Positions 14,982 through 24,272 of a DNA stretch of 24,661 nucleotides are shown piece by piece. Positions within the stretch are counted from its first letter, which is position 1, and each line of letters opens with the position of its first letter. This DNA comes from an uncultured Prevotella sp. (GTDB lineage: Bacteria > Bacteroidota > Bacteroidia > Bacteroidales > Bacteroidaceae): assembly GCA_900770515.1 (NCBI GenBank), contig CAAHDP010000277.1:1-24661 (forward strand). Reading direction: 5' to 3'. The notes below the pieces were generated by a model. The model worked only from the letters and a program-made list of their open reading frames with translations, ran no database searches and had not been told where the DNA came from. The position numbers and the translations under genes are program-made.

Positions 14982-17561
14982 TTATCTAATCTCCTGCCCC
15001 AAAGCCGTCTGGATTCTCATGATCACGTCCTCGTAGTGGAACTGGGTGGCAGTATCGCCCGAACGGCGCTTGCCCTTCAGCAGGTTGAGGATTCTCACGA
15101 GTTCGCCGCGCTTCACGCTGATGGCATCGCTCACACGTGCCGTCTGGGTGCCGCCCATGTCGATGGTGCGGGGAGCCGAACTGAGGCTATGGCATGGCAT
15201 GTTGAAATCAGGCGAGTCGATGATGGCTGGGGAATCGAAAATCTTCTTGTTGATCTTCACGCCCTCCTGCTGAGCGGCAGCCGTGATGAGCGCATCCACG
15301 AAGTTCTTCTGCAACTGGCGGTCGTCTACGCTGAGCGACTTGCCTGCCAGGGTCTTGCCGAAGAAGTGCTTATGCAGCATATCCATCATCTCTACGGCTG
15401 TGAATGCATTCCTGCCGTTGTTCTGCTCGTTGGCAAACATGCGCATGATGCGGCTGTTGTCGAGCATATCCCAGAGCATGTAGCTCTGCTGGTTCTGCAG
15501 TGCATAGTCTGGCGACTGCTCCTGCACGCCCAGCGGCGTATTCTTGTTGATGAAGGTATACTTGTTGAGCTCGCTTCTGAAGAGCCACTTCGGACAGGTG
15601 AACACCTCGTCGATGAGGAACTGCACGGCTCGCCTCTGCTTGTCCTTCTCCACGAAGGTGAAGGTAGGCTTGCCATCGTCGATGGTGGTATTGTCGATGT
15701 ACATGCCGCCCACATTGGCGAGCACATGGTAGAGGTAGAGACTCCACTGGAAGATGACGCCCTGATAGAGCTTCGATGCCTCATCGTAGGTCTGACCCGG
15801 TTCGCCTGTGCGGGTCCAATCGATGATGTTAGGCATTACGCGCTTCAGGTTGGCGATGCCATAGGCAGCCGACTTCATGGCGTCATCGCCCAAATCCTCG
15901 CTCAGGGAACGTGGGTCGATGGCGGTGCGCTGGCTCTGCGTCTCGCTGTATCTGAATTCCTTTCCGCTGTGCTTCTTCAGGAAATCCTGCTGTGCTGAAG
16001 CGGCCTTCTTCTCATCCGGGAACCAGCGGTAGCCCCACTCTATCGCCATCAGGTCGTAAGGACCTATTTGCGGAGAAATCTGCTGGATGCCATCTCCCGG
16101 CTGTGCCACATAGTTGAAACGGGCATAGTCCATGATGGATGCTGCAGTGCCGCATACATGGTCGGTGAACGACTTGGAACGGAGGGAATCCGTAGGGTAT
16201 GCATTGGATGCTATCATGTTGTGGCGCAATCCGAGCGAGTGGCCCACCTCATGGCAGGCTACGAATCGGGCTGCATCGCCTATCAAGGCCTCTGGCAATT
16301 CATACTGGCGTGCCTCCTTGTTGTAGGCTCCGGTCTGCACCATGATCCATTCGCGCAGGAGCGACTTCACGTTGTGCCACCAGATGATGTCTGCCTCCAG
16401 AATCTCGCCTGTTCGAGGGTCGATGACGGAAGGACCCATGGCGTTCGCCTTCTCTGAAGCATCGTAGGTCAGCACAGAATACTTCATGTCGTCGCCTTCG
16501 GCAGCAATGCTGTCGGTGAGGTCGAACACCTGTACGGCATTCTTGAATCCTGCCTTCTCGAACGCTGCGTTCCAGTCGGTCATACCTCTTTTAATATAAG
16601 GGCGCAGGAACTCCGGAACGGCTGGGTCGATGTAGAAGACGATAGGCTTCTTAGGCTCTACCAGTTCGCCACGCAGATAGGCCTGCTCATCCTTAGGTTC
16701 CAGGCGCCAGCGGGTGATATAGTTGTTGCGGGTCACCTCCTGCTGGTGGTCGCCATACTGCAATCGGCTGGTGGTGAAATAGCCCACGCGCTGGTTTTCC
16801 TTGCGTGCCACCATCGGGGTTTCAGGAAGGAGGACCAGCGAACTGCTTACCTCTACGGTGATATTGGTCTTGCTCTTACCCTCGTGTACCACGGTGGTAA
16901 GTTCAGATGTTGCGGTGATATTGTTGCTGAAAGCCTTGATATCGATGATGCGCGACAAATCGGAATCGGCAGAAGTGCCGAGGTTGATGAGGTTGAACAC
17001 ATCATTGAGATAAGTCTTCTTTCCGTTGAAGAGGTCGTTCACCTTGAAGATGACGGTGGAAGAATCCTTGGCCACCGCCTCTACCTTGAGGCTTGCGATG
17101 AGCGGATCAATGTAATTGCTTTCAACGGATGCCGCCATGGCATCCTTGGAATCTACTTCGGGAGTAAGGCGCTGCTGGCGCACAAAAACGGTCTTTTTAT
17201 CCTGATTCCATTCAAAACGGATACACTGGTTTTCGTAGTTGATACCACGGTTTACACCTGCCTCGTTGAGTTCGGAAGGCACACGCTGCAGTTTGTTGGA
17301 AACGAGGAACACTCTTCCCATCAGTTTGGTAGGCATCTCAAGGTAGAAATCCTGTTCCTTCTTTACTACATTCATGACTCCTCGTACATTCACAGAGTCG
17401 CTGCCTACTATTTTCTTATAATCCGATGTAGGTTGCTCTGTTTTTTTCTTTTTCTTCTTGAACAATCCCATCTCCGGTGCAGCTTCCATGGAGATGGCAT
17501 AGCAAGAACTTCCAATCAGGGTGGCAGTGATTGCCCCCAGCAAGAATCGCTTTTTATTCAT
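14982..17561 (-). CDS. Secreted zinc metalloprotease (Met-zincin, DUF5117/DUF5118 type)
   Basis: The 859-residue protein has a signal peptide (MNKKRFLLGAITATLIGSSCYA). GSSC is a weak lipobox, so it may be a lipoprotein or be cleaved after CYA. The zinc site HEVGHSLGLRH is at 437-447, with zinc ligands H437, H441 and H447 and catalytic base E438. The Met-turn SIMDYARF is at 475-482, giving the metzincin pattern. N-terminal regions correspond to the DUF5118 (about 45-95) and DUF5117 (about 100-290) blocks that accompany this protease in Bacteroidetes. A strongly basic run of six lysines follows the signal peptide (35-40). It is the first gene of the presumed operon with SusC, SusD and the propeller protein, and would supply peptides from protein substrates. 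Confidence 0.9.
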   Translation of the reverse strand: MNKKRFLLGAITATLIGSSCYAISMEAAPEMGLFKKKKKKTEQPTSDYKKIVGSDSVNVRGVMNVVKKEQDFYLEMPTKLMGRVFLVSNKLQRVPSELNEAGVNRGINYENQCIRFEWNQDKKTVFVRQQRLTPEVDSKDAMAASVESNYIDPLIASLKVEAVAKDSSTVIFKVNDLFNGKKTYLNDVFNLINLGTSADSDLSRIIDIKAFSNNITATSELTTVVHEGKSKTNITVEVSSSLVLLPETPMVARKENQRVGYFTTSRLQYGDHQQEVTRNNYITRWRLEPKDEQAYLRGELVEPKKPIVFYIDPAVPEFLRPYIKRGMTDWNAAFEKAGFKNAVQVFDLTDSIAAEGDDMKYSVLTYDASEKANAMGPSVIDPRTGEILEADIIWWHNVKSLLREWIMVQTGAYNKEARQYELPEALIGDAARFVACHEVGHSLGLRHNMIASNAYPTDSLRSKSFTDHVCGTAASIMDYARFNYVAQPGDGIQQISPQIGPYDLMAIEWGYRWFPDEKKAASAQQDFLKKHSGKEFRYSETQSQRTAIDPRSLSEDLGDDAMKSAAYGIANLKRVMPNIIDWTRTGEPGQTYDEASKLYQGVIFQWSLYLYHVLANVGGMYIDNTTIDDGKPTFTFVEKDKQRRAVQFLIDEVFTCPKWLFRSELNKYTFINKNTPLGVQEQSPDYALQNQQSYMLWDMLDNSRIMRMFANEQNNGRNAFTAVEMMDMLHKHFFGKTLAGKSLSVDDRQLQKNFVDALITAAAQQEGVKINKKIFDSPAIIDSPDFNMPCHSLSSAPRTIDMGGTQTARVSDAISVKRGELVRILNLLKGKRRSGDTATQFHYEDVIMRIQTALGQEIR

Positions 17562-17613
17562 TTAAAATCGTATATTTATTCCAAATATTATTGAATAATC
17601 TTCTATAACCTTG

Positions 17614-17621
17614 CAAAGGTA
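17614..17621 (-). promoter_or_regulatory. Putative TAnnTTTG promoter box of the metalloprotease-SusCD operon
   Basis: Read on the reverse strand the box is TACCTTTG, a full match to the -7 consensus, 53 nt before the ATG at 17561. TTG at 17643-17645 on the reverse strand is 21 nt upstream and can act as the -33 element. No recognition motif for an ECF sigma factor is evident, and no regulator gene is adjacent. Confidence 0.5.
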
Positions 17622-17704
17622 AGGACAAAAAGTCATGATACACAATTAATTATGTATTTTTGGAAAGTTCTTAATGGTTTTTAACGTTATTTTGGAAATG
17701 AATA

Positions 17705-17742
17705 AGAAATAAAAACGGCATCAGGGGTTCCTGATGCCGTTT
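17705..17742 (-). terminator. Terminator of the adhesin-like T9SS gene
   Basis: AAACGGCATCAGG (17713-17725) is perfectly complementary to 17730-17742 with loop GGTT. On the reverse strand the stem is followed by TTTTTATTTC, a strong factor-independent terminator, 22 nt past the stop codon at 17764. It separates this gene from the metalloprotease-SusCD operon. Confidence 0.85.
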
Positions 17743-17763
17743 CTTGGTTTCATTTATCTTCTA

Positions 17764-20157
17764 TTATTTCTTCACAAACTTCACGGTTCTGGTCTTGCCG
17801 TTGCCATAGTTGACTACTGCGGCATAGACGCCCGACTGCAATGAAGAGATGCTTGCCTCATTGCCATTTACATTCATCACGGTTCTGCCGCTTACATCAA
17901 CGATGCTGATAGATGCGGCGCCGGCTGCAGCGAAACTGTTGCTGTCGAAGGCAATCACCTCGTGGGCATCACTGGCAATATCCTTGATACCTGTGGCTAC
18001 CTTCTCTATTCCACCATAGAATCCGAGGTTGTCGAGGCAGAGTGCCTCACCCTTCTTGGAAACAATGTTGAAGGCCACGGCGATATTCTTGCCATTGTAC
18101 TTGCCAAGGCTGATACCGCGAGTCTTTGGAGTAGTACTCTCGTTGGAAATCTTTGCCTCAGAAGTATACCAGTAATCTGCAGGATTGGTAGAACCATCGG
18201 AAACCTTCACATTGTAGCTATCCAGGTTGCCATAAGCGTTGAATGAGTTTGCATCCCATGCAAAATAGGTGTTCTCATCGGTAACCTTCACCTGTGGAAG
18301 AATAATCCAGCGGTCTGGTGTCGCACCATCAATCCAGGATGTACCTGCCAGAAGGTGTTCGCCCAGCATCTCGTGCTTGTTAATGTTGAAGATACCCCAG
18401 CCCTGCTCGTTGAACTCTTCACCGGCATTAGGGTTCACGGTGCCCTTGTCGCCTACATAGAAGCTGAAGTCCTCAGGAATCTTCGCATCCTCGAAATCAT
18501 AGAGGATGGCTGGTGTGACGAGTGATACAAACTCCTTCTCAATCATGTTGTTATCAGTAGAGCTGTCATCAGCACTCTGAATCTCAATCTTCAGCTTGTG
18601 CTTGCCCTGTGGCAATCCTGCAATGACATCCTCGGCTGTGAAAGTAGTGATCTTCTGCGCCTTCATATCGAGGGCGATTTCCTTCTTCACCTCACCATCT
18701 ACAGAGATGATGGCCTTACCCTCTGCATCCTTGATGCCTACATTCTGAACCTCGAACTCCACATTCTTGTCGTTAGGAGTGCGGGCATAATCGAATGGCT
18801 TGGAAATACTGTTGATACCCAGGTCGGATGCATCGCTGGATGCCTTGTAGAACTGTACATCGTCGATGGTGAGCCAGTTCTCATCCTTGTCGCTGAAGGC
18901 ATAGAAGCCCAGATAGATGGTCTGTGGCTTGTCGAACTTGATTACCTTGAACGCTTCCTGGTAAACACCCTGCTGAATGGTCTGCTCATCAATCTTGTTG
19001 GTCATATCGGCAGGGGTGTTGCCATTACCATAATATACGCCCAACTTCTCGGTGTGTCCGTCGGAACCGGAATACCAATAGCGCAATACGTAGTAGCCAG
19101 CCTCTACCTTCACTGGGTCGAGAACAGCCCAGTCGTTGGCATTGTTCTCCTTATTATAATTATAGGCGAGACAGGTTACACCCGTGCGTGACATGTTCAT
19201 CCAAAGGCTTGAATACAGGGTCCAGTTGCCATCATCCTCATTGAGGTTGTAGTATTTAAACTGCACATTGTCCTCGTTAGGCTCAAATCCCCATGTGCAT
19301 GGAGGAGTGAGGGCACCATTGTGGCGCACGGCTACCTGGCAGGTATCGTTGGCCATGTTATAATCATCTGCATCGATGGAGTAGACCTTGACATTGTAGT
19401 TGTGGCGTGGCTCTGAGAAATCTGCCTTGGTATTGAAGGTATATTCCATGCTCTCGCCAGCCGCCAGGGTGGCATTCACATCCTCTACCACCGGCTCACG
19501 GTCGTCAATCTGATAAGCTACCTTGAAGTTCTGGCTGGCATCGAAGCCGATATTGGCAACCCTGATCTTCACGGTTTCTGCATCCGTAAGATTATCACCT
19601 GTCTGAGGGGTAAGCAGGTCGGTGGCCTGCAAATCGATGGCCTTGTCGATTTCAGTAACACTGAAGTTGCACATATAGAACTTCCACTGGTCGGCAGGAC
19701 TGAAGCAGCGGAATCCTACATAGAAAGGCTCGCCTTCCTTGGCACTGTAGATGAATGATTCCGTGGTAGCCTGCCCCTTGACAGCATCGTTGAGATTCTG
19801 AAGTTTCTTCAAAGCACTGACGGTTGGCTTTGAACCTGTGCGCACCTCGATTCTCTCACCATAGCTGGTACCATAGGTGGTATATTTCACCAGCAGGTTA
19901 CCCGTTTTCTTTGGGGTGATGGCAGGAGAAACCAGCCAGTCGTCGGCTACATTCGTAGCCGAATAAGGGTAATAAACGTGTGACTGACTGCCCTCGGCAT
20001 CGAATTTCCAGGTAGCTCCATCTTCGTTGGCATCGATAACCGTCCATTTCTGGAATTCTTCCTCCGTAGAGAAATCTGTCTTGTAAATGTCTTGTGCTGT
20101 TGCGGCAACAGTTGCGGCAGCAGCCATAAAAGTAAGTAATACTCTCTTCATAAGCAT
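17764..20157 (-). CDS. Secreted adhesin-like protein with three jelly-roll domains and T9SS tail
   Basis: The 797-residue product begins MLMKRVLLTFMAAAATVAATA, a signal peptide cut before QDIY; the second ATG (20151) is an equal candidate start. Three choice-of-anchor-J or cleaved-adhesin-like domains are visible: about 22-180 (DDWLVSPAITPKKTGNLLVKY), about 285-440 (WAVLDPVKVEAGYYVLRYWY and WLTIDDVQFY) and about 550-705 (DRWIILPQVKVTDENTYFAW and LCLDNLGFYGG). CARDB-like spacers (VKIRVANIGFDASQNFKVAY) lie between them. The last 75 residues (ISIVDVSGRTVMNV, SISSLQSGVYAAVV, RTVKFVKK) form a T9SS type A sorting domain. No protease or glycosidase catalytic site is seen, so binding to host or dietary polymers is more likely than cleavage. 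It has its own promoter and terminator but runs in the same direction as the SusCD operon. Confidence 0.8.
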   Translation of the reverse strand: MLMKRVLLTFMAAAATVAATAQDIYKTDFSTEEEFQKWTVIDANEDGATWKFDAEGSQSHVYYPYSATNVADDWLVSPAITPKKTGNLLVKYTTYGTSYGERIEVRTGSKPTVSALKKLQNLNDAVKGQATTESFIYSAKEGEPFYVGFRCFSPADQWKFYMCNFSVTEIDKAIDLQATDLLTPQTGDNLTDAETVKIRVANIGFDASQNFKVAYQIDDREPVVEDVNATLAAGESMEYTFNTKADFSEPRHNYNVKVYSIDADDYNMANDTCQVAVRHNGALTPPCTWGFEPNEDNVQFKYYNLNEDDGNWTLYSSLWMNMSRTGVTCLAYNYNKENNANDWAVLDPVKVEAGYYVLRYWYSGSDGHTEKLGVYYGNGNTPADMTNKIDEQTIQQGVYQEAFKVIKFDKPQTIYLGFYAFSDKDENWLTIDDVQFYKASSDASDLGINSISKPFDYARTPNDKNVEFEVQNVGIKDAEGKAIISVDGEVKKEIALDMKAQKITTFTAEDVIAGLPQGKHKLKIEIQSADDSSTDNNMIEKEFVSLVTPAILYDFEDAKIPEDFSFYVGDKGTVNPNAGEEFNEQGWGIFNINKHEMLGEHLLAGTSWIDGATPDRWIILPQVKVTDENTYFAWDANSFNAYGNLDSYNVKVSDGSTNPADYWYTSEAKISNESTTPKTRGISLGKYNGKNIAVAFNIVSKKGEALCLDNLGFYGGIEKVATGIKDIASDAHEVIAFDSNSFAAAGAASISIVDVSGRTVMNVNGNEASISSLQSGVYAAVVNYGNGKTRTVKFVKK

Positions 20158-20175
20158 AAAATGTTATTTATTCTG

Positions 20176-20183
20176 CAAAATTA
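20176..20183 (-). promoter_or_regulatory. Putative TAnnTTTG promoter box of the adhesin-like gene
   Basis: The reverse strand reads TAATTTTG, a match to TAnnTTTG, 19 nt upstream of the ATG at 20157. This implies a very short leader. The -33 region has no clear TTTG, so confidence is moderate. Confidence 0.4.
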
Positions 20184-20300
20184 ATAGATTTATGTCATTA
20201 ATTTGCATATTCATCTAACATTTAATGTATTTTAAGACAAATAAATACTAAAAAGTGATTATTTTATGGGCATTTTATAAGGAAACACATTTTTTTTATG

Positions 20301-20308
20301 TACCTTTG
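20301..20308 (+). promoter_or_regulatory. Putative TAnnTTTG promoter box of the AlbA_2 protein gene
   Basis: TACCTTTG matches the -7 consensus and lies 30 nt before the ATG at 20339. The -33 element is poor (T-rich, no TTTG at the usual distance). The 181-nt divergent intergenic region thus carries one box per direction. Confidence 0.45.
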
Positions 20309-20338
20309 TAATCAGTTTAAAACATTTGTTATATCAGT

Positions 20339-23300
20339 ATGAATAATATCAAAAACATCAAAGCAAAGGTTCTGCGAGTAGATGAAGAAGAACACAAGTT
20401 CGTCATCGAAGTGGAAGACAGAATTTACAAGGTGGCACAGGTTGACTTCCAGAGAAGGCAACCCGCTCCGGAAACGCTCAACTGCCTGATGATTACCACT
20501 CATCTGGGCAAAGTTTTCATCGCTCAGGACATTGAGCACCTCATGAGAAAAAACTACAAGGAAAACGACGAGGTGAACTTTAAAATCAAGATGGCACTGG
20601 GCAACTTCTACCATCTGGAAGATGAGTTTGGCTTCACAGCCATGCTCAAGAGAGACACGGTGATCAATGCCGCACTCACACCTATGGTTAGATGCCGCAT
20701 CCTGAAATTCCACCAGAAATACATGGACGTGCAGCTCGTGGAAGTGCTGGGTGCCGACAAATCGGAATTCTCACTGTCGGAAAAGGAATTCTATGATATC
20801 ATAGGCGAGGAAAACTGGAATACGCAGGAATTCAGAAACCTGATGCTCGGAGATACTCCATCCGACATCTTCGACCTGGAATGCCACAGATGGATTGTGG
20901 GCCTATCCGACTCACTGAACCAGGACGAACTGCAAATCCTGCTCCGACAGATACATACCCACTGCCAGGAAACGCTGGAAAGCGAAAATCTGCTGCCACG
21001 ATGCAAGGAAGCCGAGCGCATTCTGCTAGAACAGCGCTTCACCGATGTCATCGAGCTGCTATCCTACTATATACAAGCCATCGAAATCCTAAGAAAAGGC
21101 AAGGCGGAAGATACCATCAGCCAAATCCTCTCAACCCTATCCACCTGCGCCTATATTTATCATCCGCGCAAGCAATTCTGCATCATGCAGTGCATCTTCA
21201 TGCTCGACTTCACCATCATGGAGAAATTCATCGATTCCATCTTAACCACCATCAGAGGACAGGAAATGTATCTATGGAACAGAAAACCATTCCAGATGCA
21301 ATGGATCAAACTGCTACAGGGATACGTGGACAATATCTATAACCAGACCGACCGACTCACCAGCGACATCCATACCAAGGAGACGATGATACAGGTGCTC
21401 ACCATCGAACTGATTCTGGGCAGACATGCTACCCATAAGATTTACGACAGTTCGCTGAACCAGGCACTGCTCTACCGACTGGTCTCGCTCATGAACGTGA
21501 GCGATCCGAACAAGACACTGCAGAAATCATTCCTCTCGCTCTTCACGCAATCGGAATTCGATGCCGCCCTGCCATACAACAGCGACGATGCCTTCGTGCT
21601 TTCAAACATGCTCTGCTCGCAGGAGAACGAAACCGTGGAGAATATCGAACCGGCTAAATATGAAAGCGATCTGGCTCTGCTCACCGTAAACGAACAGGCC
21701 ATCACCATCCAACCCAAGAATCTGGATAAGGAAAATCTCTATCTGCCCCTATCGGCACGTATGGGACTATGGCATGGACTCTCCGTAAGACTCGACGAAA
21801 AGCCTCCGGTGAAACTGCGCGGAAAGGTGGGTACCACCATCGAGCACTTCAAGGAACTGTGGGGGTACATCAACGACTCGCTCTTCTCGAAAAAGAGAAA
21901 GACTTCCAAAAAGCAAAGCAAGAAACTCTATATCGATGACGAAACGGATATCATCATCACAAAGAAGATTGCAGGAAACCTGATGTTTGAATGCAAGGTG
22001 GTGGAAGACGGATATGAGGGAACGGGTACGCTGGATGTTCTGAACGACGTGGTGCCTTTCTTCCCTGGCGATGTCAGTATGCAGTCGTTTGAATACCAGG
22101 GCATGCCGCTCCTGCTGCGTGCCTACGTAAAGAATGTGAAGAGCGATGGTACCTATGAATTTGCCATGCGCGACATGATCAGCGAATATGAGGACGACGT
22201 GAGAGTGAACGACCTGTTCTACAACTCCCGACTCACCTGTCTGATTTTCAGTCAGGTTCCGGGTCTGACTAGAGTACCTGCCGTAAGCAGCGAGGGCTTC
22301 TCCGTATCCGTTTCGCCTGCACCGGGCATGACGGTAGACGACCTGAGACGAGGCATGATTGTGGAAGTGGACAACATCACCGAGGGCAGCAGCGACTATC
22401 TCTATGGCACCTTCCTGCGCGAATCACCGGAAAGCAGATTCAGTCTTGCCGAAGCCTTCCACAACCTGATGCTCGGCTATGCCAACCACGAGGTGTATAA
22501 CCCGAAGGCAGAGAAAGACGAACTGGCGGATGCCATGGATATGGACAGCGTATATGTATCAGAACTAATGGGCATCATCGACGCCAAGGCTACCCTGGAA
22601 GAGGATAATATCAAGGCGTATAACTATCTGAACTTCTGCCGACTGCTCGCCATCATGATAGACAGCAAGGAGCGCACCAACTATTACGACAGCCGACTCA
22701 CCCTGCTTGAACTGCTCAACGACTTTGCGGCATTAGACAAGGTGGATACCAAGAAGATAGATCTCATCGCAGAAACAGAGCCTGAGCTCTTTGAGAGAAA
22801 TGCCATCCTGCGCCACGACTTCATGCAGCTGCGCATCATCGGATGTCTCGACAGCGATGATCATTACGAGGAACTCTACCAATGGAGCAGTCTGACGGAA
22901 GATCCACAGCTGCAGCAGCTTGCCGCCCTGGTTCTATCGCACAACTTCGTGAAGAAATCGGGACTCCTTACCCAGGCTGGCGACATCCTCGACAAAATCA
23001 GGGCACTGCTCAAGCTGCACAAGTCATCTTCCAACAAGAAGAACTATGGCAAGGAAGATTTCCATACGGAGTTCAAGACTTCTATCGTTTATCCGGAAAA
23101 TTCGATGAAGGTGGATGTGCAGGCTCAGACTGTAAAGATCATGCAGGAAATCTGCGCCTTCCTCAATGCCGAGGGTGGACATCTCTATCTGGGTGTATCC
23201 GACATCGGTTACGAGATGGGACTGGAAGAGGACCTGAAGAATCCGCTCTTCAAGGGTTCAAGAGATAAATTCGAGGTGTATGTGAACAACCAGATAGTTT

Positions 23301-24205
23301 ACTACCTGGGCCAGGAGGGTGCCCACTACGTGCACACCCATTTTGATAATGAAGGGAACAATGCCGTGCTCATCATCGACATCGAACCATGTCCGCATCC
23401 TATCGCCGTAAGTTCGGAATACTTCGAGCGAATGGGTACATCGGCACGAAAGGTGAACGGCAACTACAAGGACAAGTTCTTTGCCATCAGAAAGCAGTGG
23501 GCTGAGGAACATGTGCCTCATCTGGCTATCACGCAACCCGTCACTGCATCTGCAGCGTCTGAAGCACCATCAGCAGAAAAGGATGCCAAAGCTACTACCA
23601 AGCATGTGGAGTCGGCACCTATTACCGACCATATCCAAACCTCACGCCTGCGCAACAATGCGCTGCACGACTACGAGGAAGGCTATCGCCCGGTGACAGC
23701 CGTAATCTGTCTGCTTGACACCGATGAATATAAACTGCTCGACGAGGATGACTGGCAAGACTATCGCCTGAAGCTCGCCGTTCACGAGGACGAGGAAGAA
23801 GGCTGGCTCATTCTGGTATATGAAAGCGGAAGAGTCTGCAAGGTTTCGATGGCAGAGCTTCTGCAGCGAGAGAGAGGCAGGGTATTCAAGCGATATGCAG
23901 GCGAAAAACTCATCTTCGCTTCCATCGCCACCGATGAAGATTCGGTATGCGTAGGATTCGTTGACAGCAAGACCAACCGCTATGTGCGTTTCGACGACGT
24001 AGATAAATTCAATCATGAGAAGATGCAGGCAGAGGGCGTCCTGCCGATGGATGTGCCGAATGCCGGCGTTCACTATGTAGAGGTGATTCCGCAATCACAG
24101 GTTCCTGTGAACAGAAACATAGGAAGAAAGACCATAGGCTGCATCCTGAAGACCATGGAGGGAAAGAGATGCATGGCTGTATTGCCGGATTGCAAGATGA
24201 AATAA
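20339..24205 (+). CDS. 1,288-aa protein with C-terminal AlbA_2/Schlafen-type domain
   Basis: I recognise one domain with confidence: AlbA_2 at about 903-1055, with TEFKTSIVYPEN (910-921), IMQEICAFLNAEGGHLYLGV and MGLEEDLKNP, then LIIDIEPCPHPIAV and FERMGTSARKVNGN. AlbA_2 domains bind nucleic acid and, in Schlafen-type proteins, can cut RNA; activity here is not shown. Residues 1-140 are strand-rich and OB-fold-like (KVLRVDEEEHKFVIEVEDRI). The middle is helical (about 170-400) and then again has OB-like strands (about 535-720), preceded by a basic run KKRKTSKKQSKK near 517-528. After a flexible Ala/Ser/Lys linker (about 1061-1100) comes an acidic C-terminal strand-rich domain. There is no signal peptide or membrane segment, so it is cytoplasmic. 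No neighbour points to its role; it sits between a divergent T9SS gene and an rRNA operon. Confidence 0.8.
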   Translation: MNNIKNIKAKVLRVDEEEHKFVIEVEDRIYKVAQVDFQRRQPAPETLNCLMITTHLGKVFIAQDIEHLMRKNYKENDEVNFKIKMALGNFYHLEDEFGFTAMLKRDTVINAALTPMVRCRILKFHQKYMDVQLVEVLGADKSEFSLSEKEFYDIIGEENWNTQEFRNLMLGDTPSDIFDLECHRWIVGLSDSLNQDELQILLRQIHTHCQETLESENLLPRCKEAERILLEQRFTDVIELLSYYIQAIEILRKGKAEDTISQILSTLSTCAYIYHPRKQFCIMQCIFMLDFTIMEKFIDSILTTIRGQEMYLWNRKPFQMQWIKLLQGYVDNIYNQTDRLTSDIHTKETMIQVLTIELILGRHATHKIYDSSLNQALLYRLVSLMNVSDPNKTLQKSFLSLFTQSEFDAALPYNSDDAFVLSNMLCSQENETVENIEPAKYESDLALLTVNEQAITIQPKNLDKENLYLPLSARMGLWHGLSVRLDEKPPVKLRGKVGTTIEHFKELWGYINDSLFSKKRKTSKKQSKKLYIDDETDIIITKKIAGNLMFECKVVEDGYEGTGTLDVLNDVVPFFPGDVSMQSFEYQGMPLLLRAYVKNVKSDGTYEFAMRDMISEYEDDVRVNDLFYNSRLTCLIFSQVPGLTRVPAVSSEGFSVSVSPAPGMTVDDLRRGMIVEVDNITEGSSDYLYGTFLRESPESRFSLAEAFHNLMLGYANHEVYNPKAEKDELADAMDMDSVYVSELMGIIDAKATLEEDNIKAYNYLNFCRLLAIMIDSKERTNYYDSRLTLLELLNDFAALDKVDTKKIDLIAETEPELFERNAILRHDFMQLRIIGCLDSDDHYEELYQWSSLTEDPQLQQLAALVLSHNFVKKSGLLTQAGDILDKIRALLKLHKSSSNKKNYGKEDFHTEFKTSIVYPENSMKVDVQAQTVKIMQEICAFLNAEGGHLYLGVSDIGYEMGLEEDLKNPLFKGSRDKFEVYVNNQIVYYLGQEGAHYVHTHFDNEGNNAVLIIDIEPCPHPIAVSSEYFERMGTSARKVNGNYKDKFFAIRKQWAEEHVPHLAITQPVTASAASEAPSAEKDAKATTKHVESAPITDHIQTSRLRNNALHDYEEGYRPVTAVICLLDTDEYKLLDEDDWQDYRLKLAVHEDEEEGWLILVYESGRVCKVSMAELLQRERGRVFKRYAGEKLIFASIATDEDSVCVGFVDSKTNRYVRFDDVDKFNHEKMQAEGVLPMDVPNAGVHYVEVIPQSQVPVNRNIGRKTIGCILKTMEGKRCMAVLPDCKMK

Positions 24206-24224
24206 GATTATCATAAAACAAATG

Positions 24225-24256
24225 GGGTGTGCCTGCTAACGGGTACACCCTTTTTA
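24225..24256 (+). terminator. Terminator of the AlbA_2 protein gene
   Basis: GGGTGTGCC (24225-24233) pairs with GGTACACCC (24242-24250), with one G-T pair, and TTTTTA follows. It begins 20 nt past the stop codon, the normal position for a factor-independent terminator. Confidence 0.8.
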
Positions 24257-24272
24257 TTCATTCTTTATTTTA

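Noticed and set aside
15036..17594. Long plus-strand frames (320 and 282 aa) opposite the metalloprotease
   Set aside because: The reverse strand encodes the complete zinc protease with HEVGHSLGLRH; the antisense frames have no recognisable features.
23640..24205. Possible GyrA-like beta-pinwheel repeat in the C-terminus of the 1,288-aa protein
   Set aside because: Only one loosely similar stretch (ILVYESGRVCKVSMAEL) was seen; a pinwheel needs several repeats, so it was not claimed.
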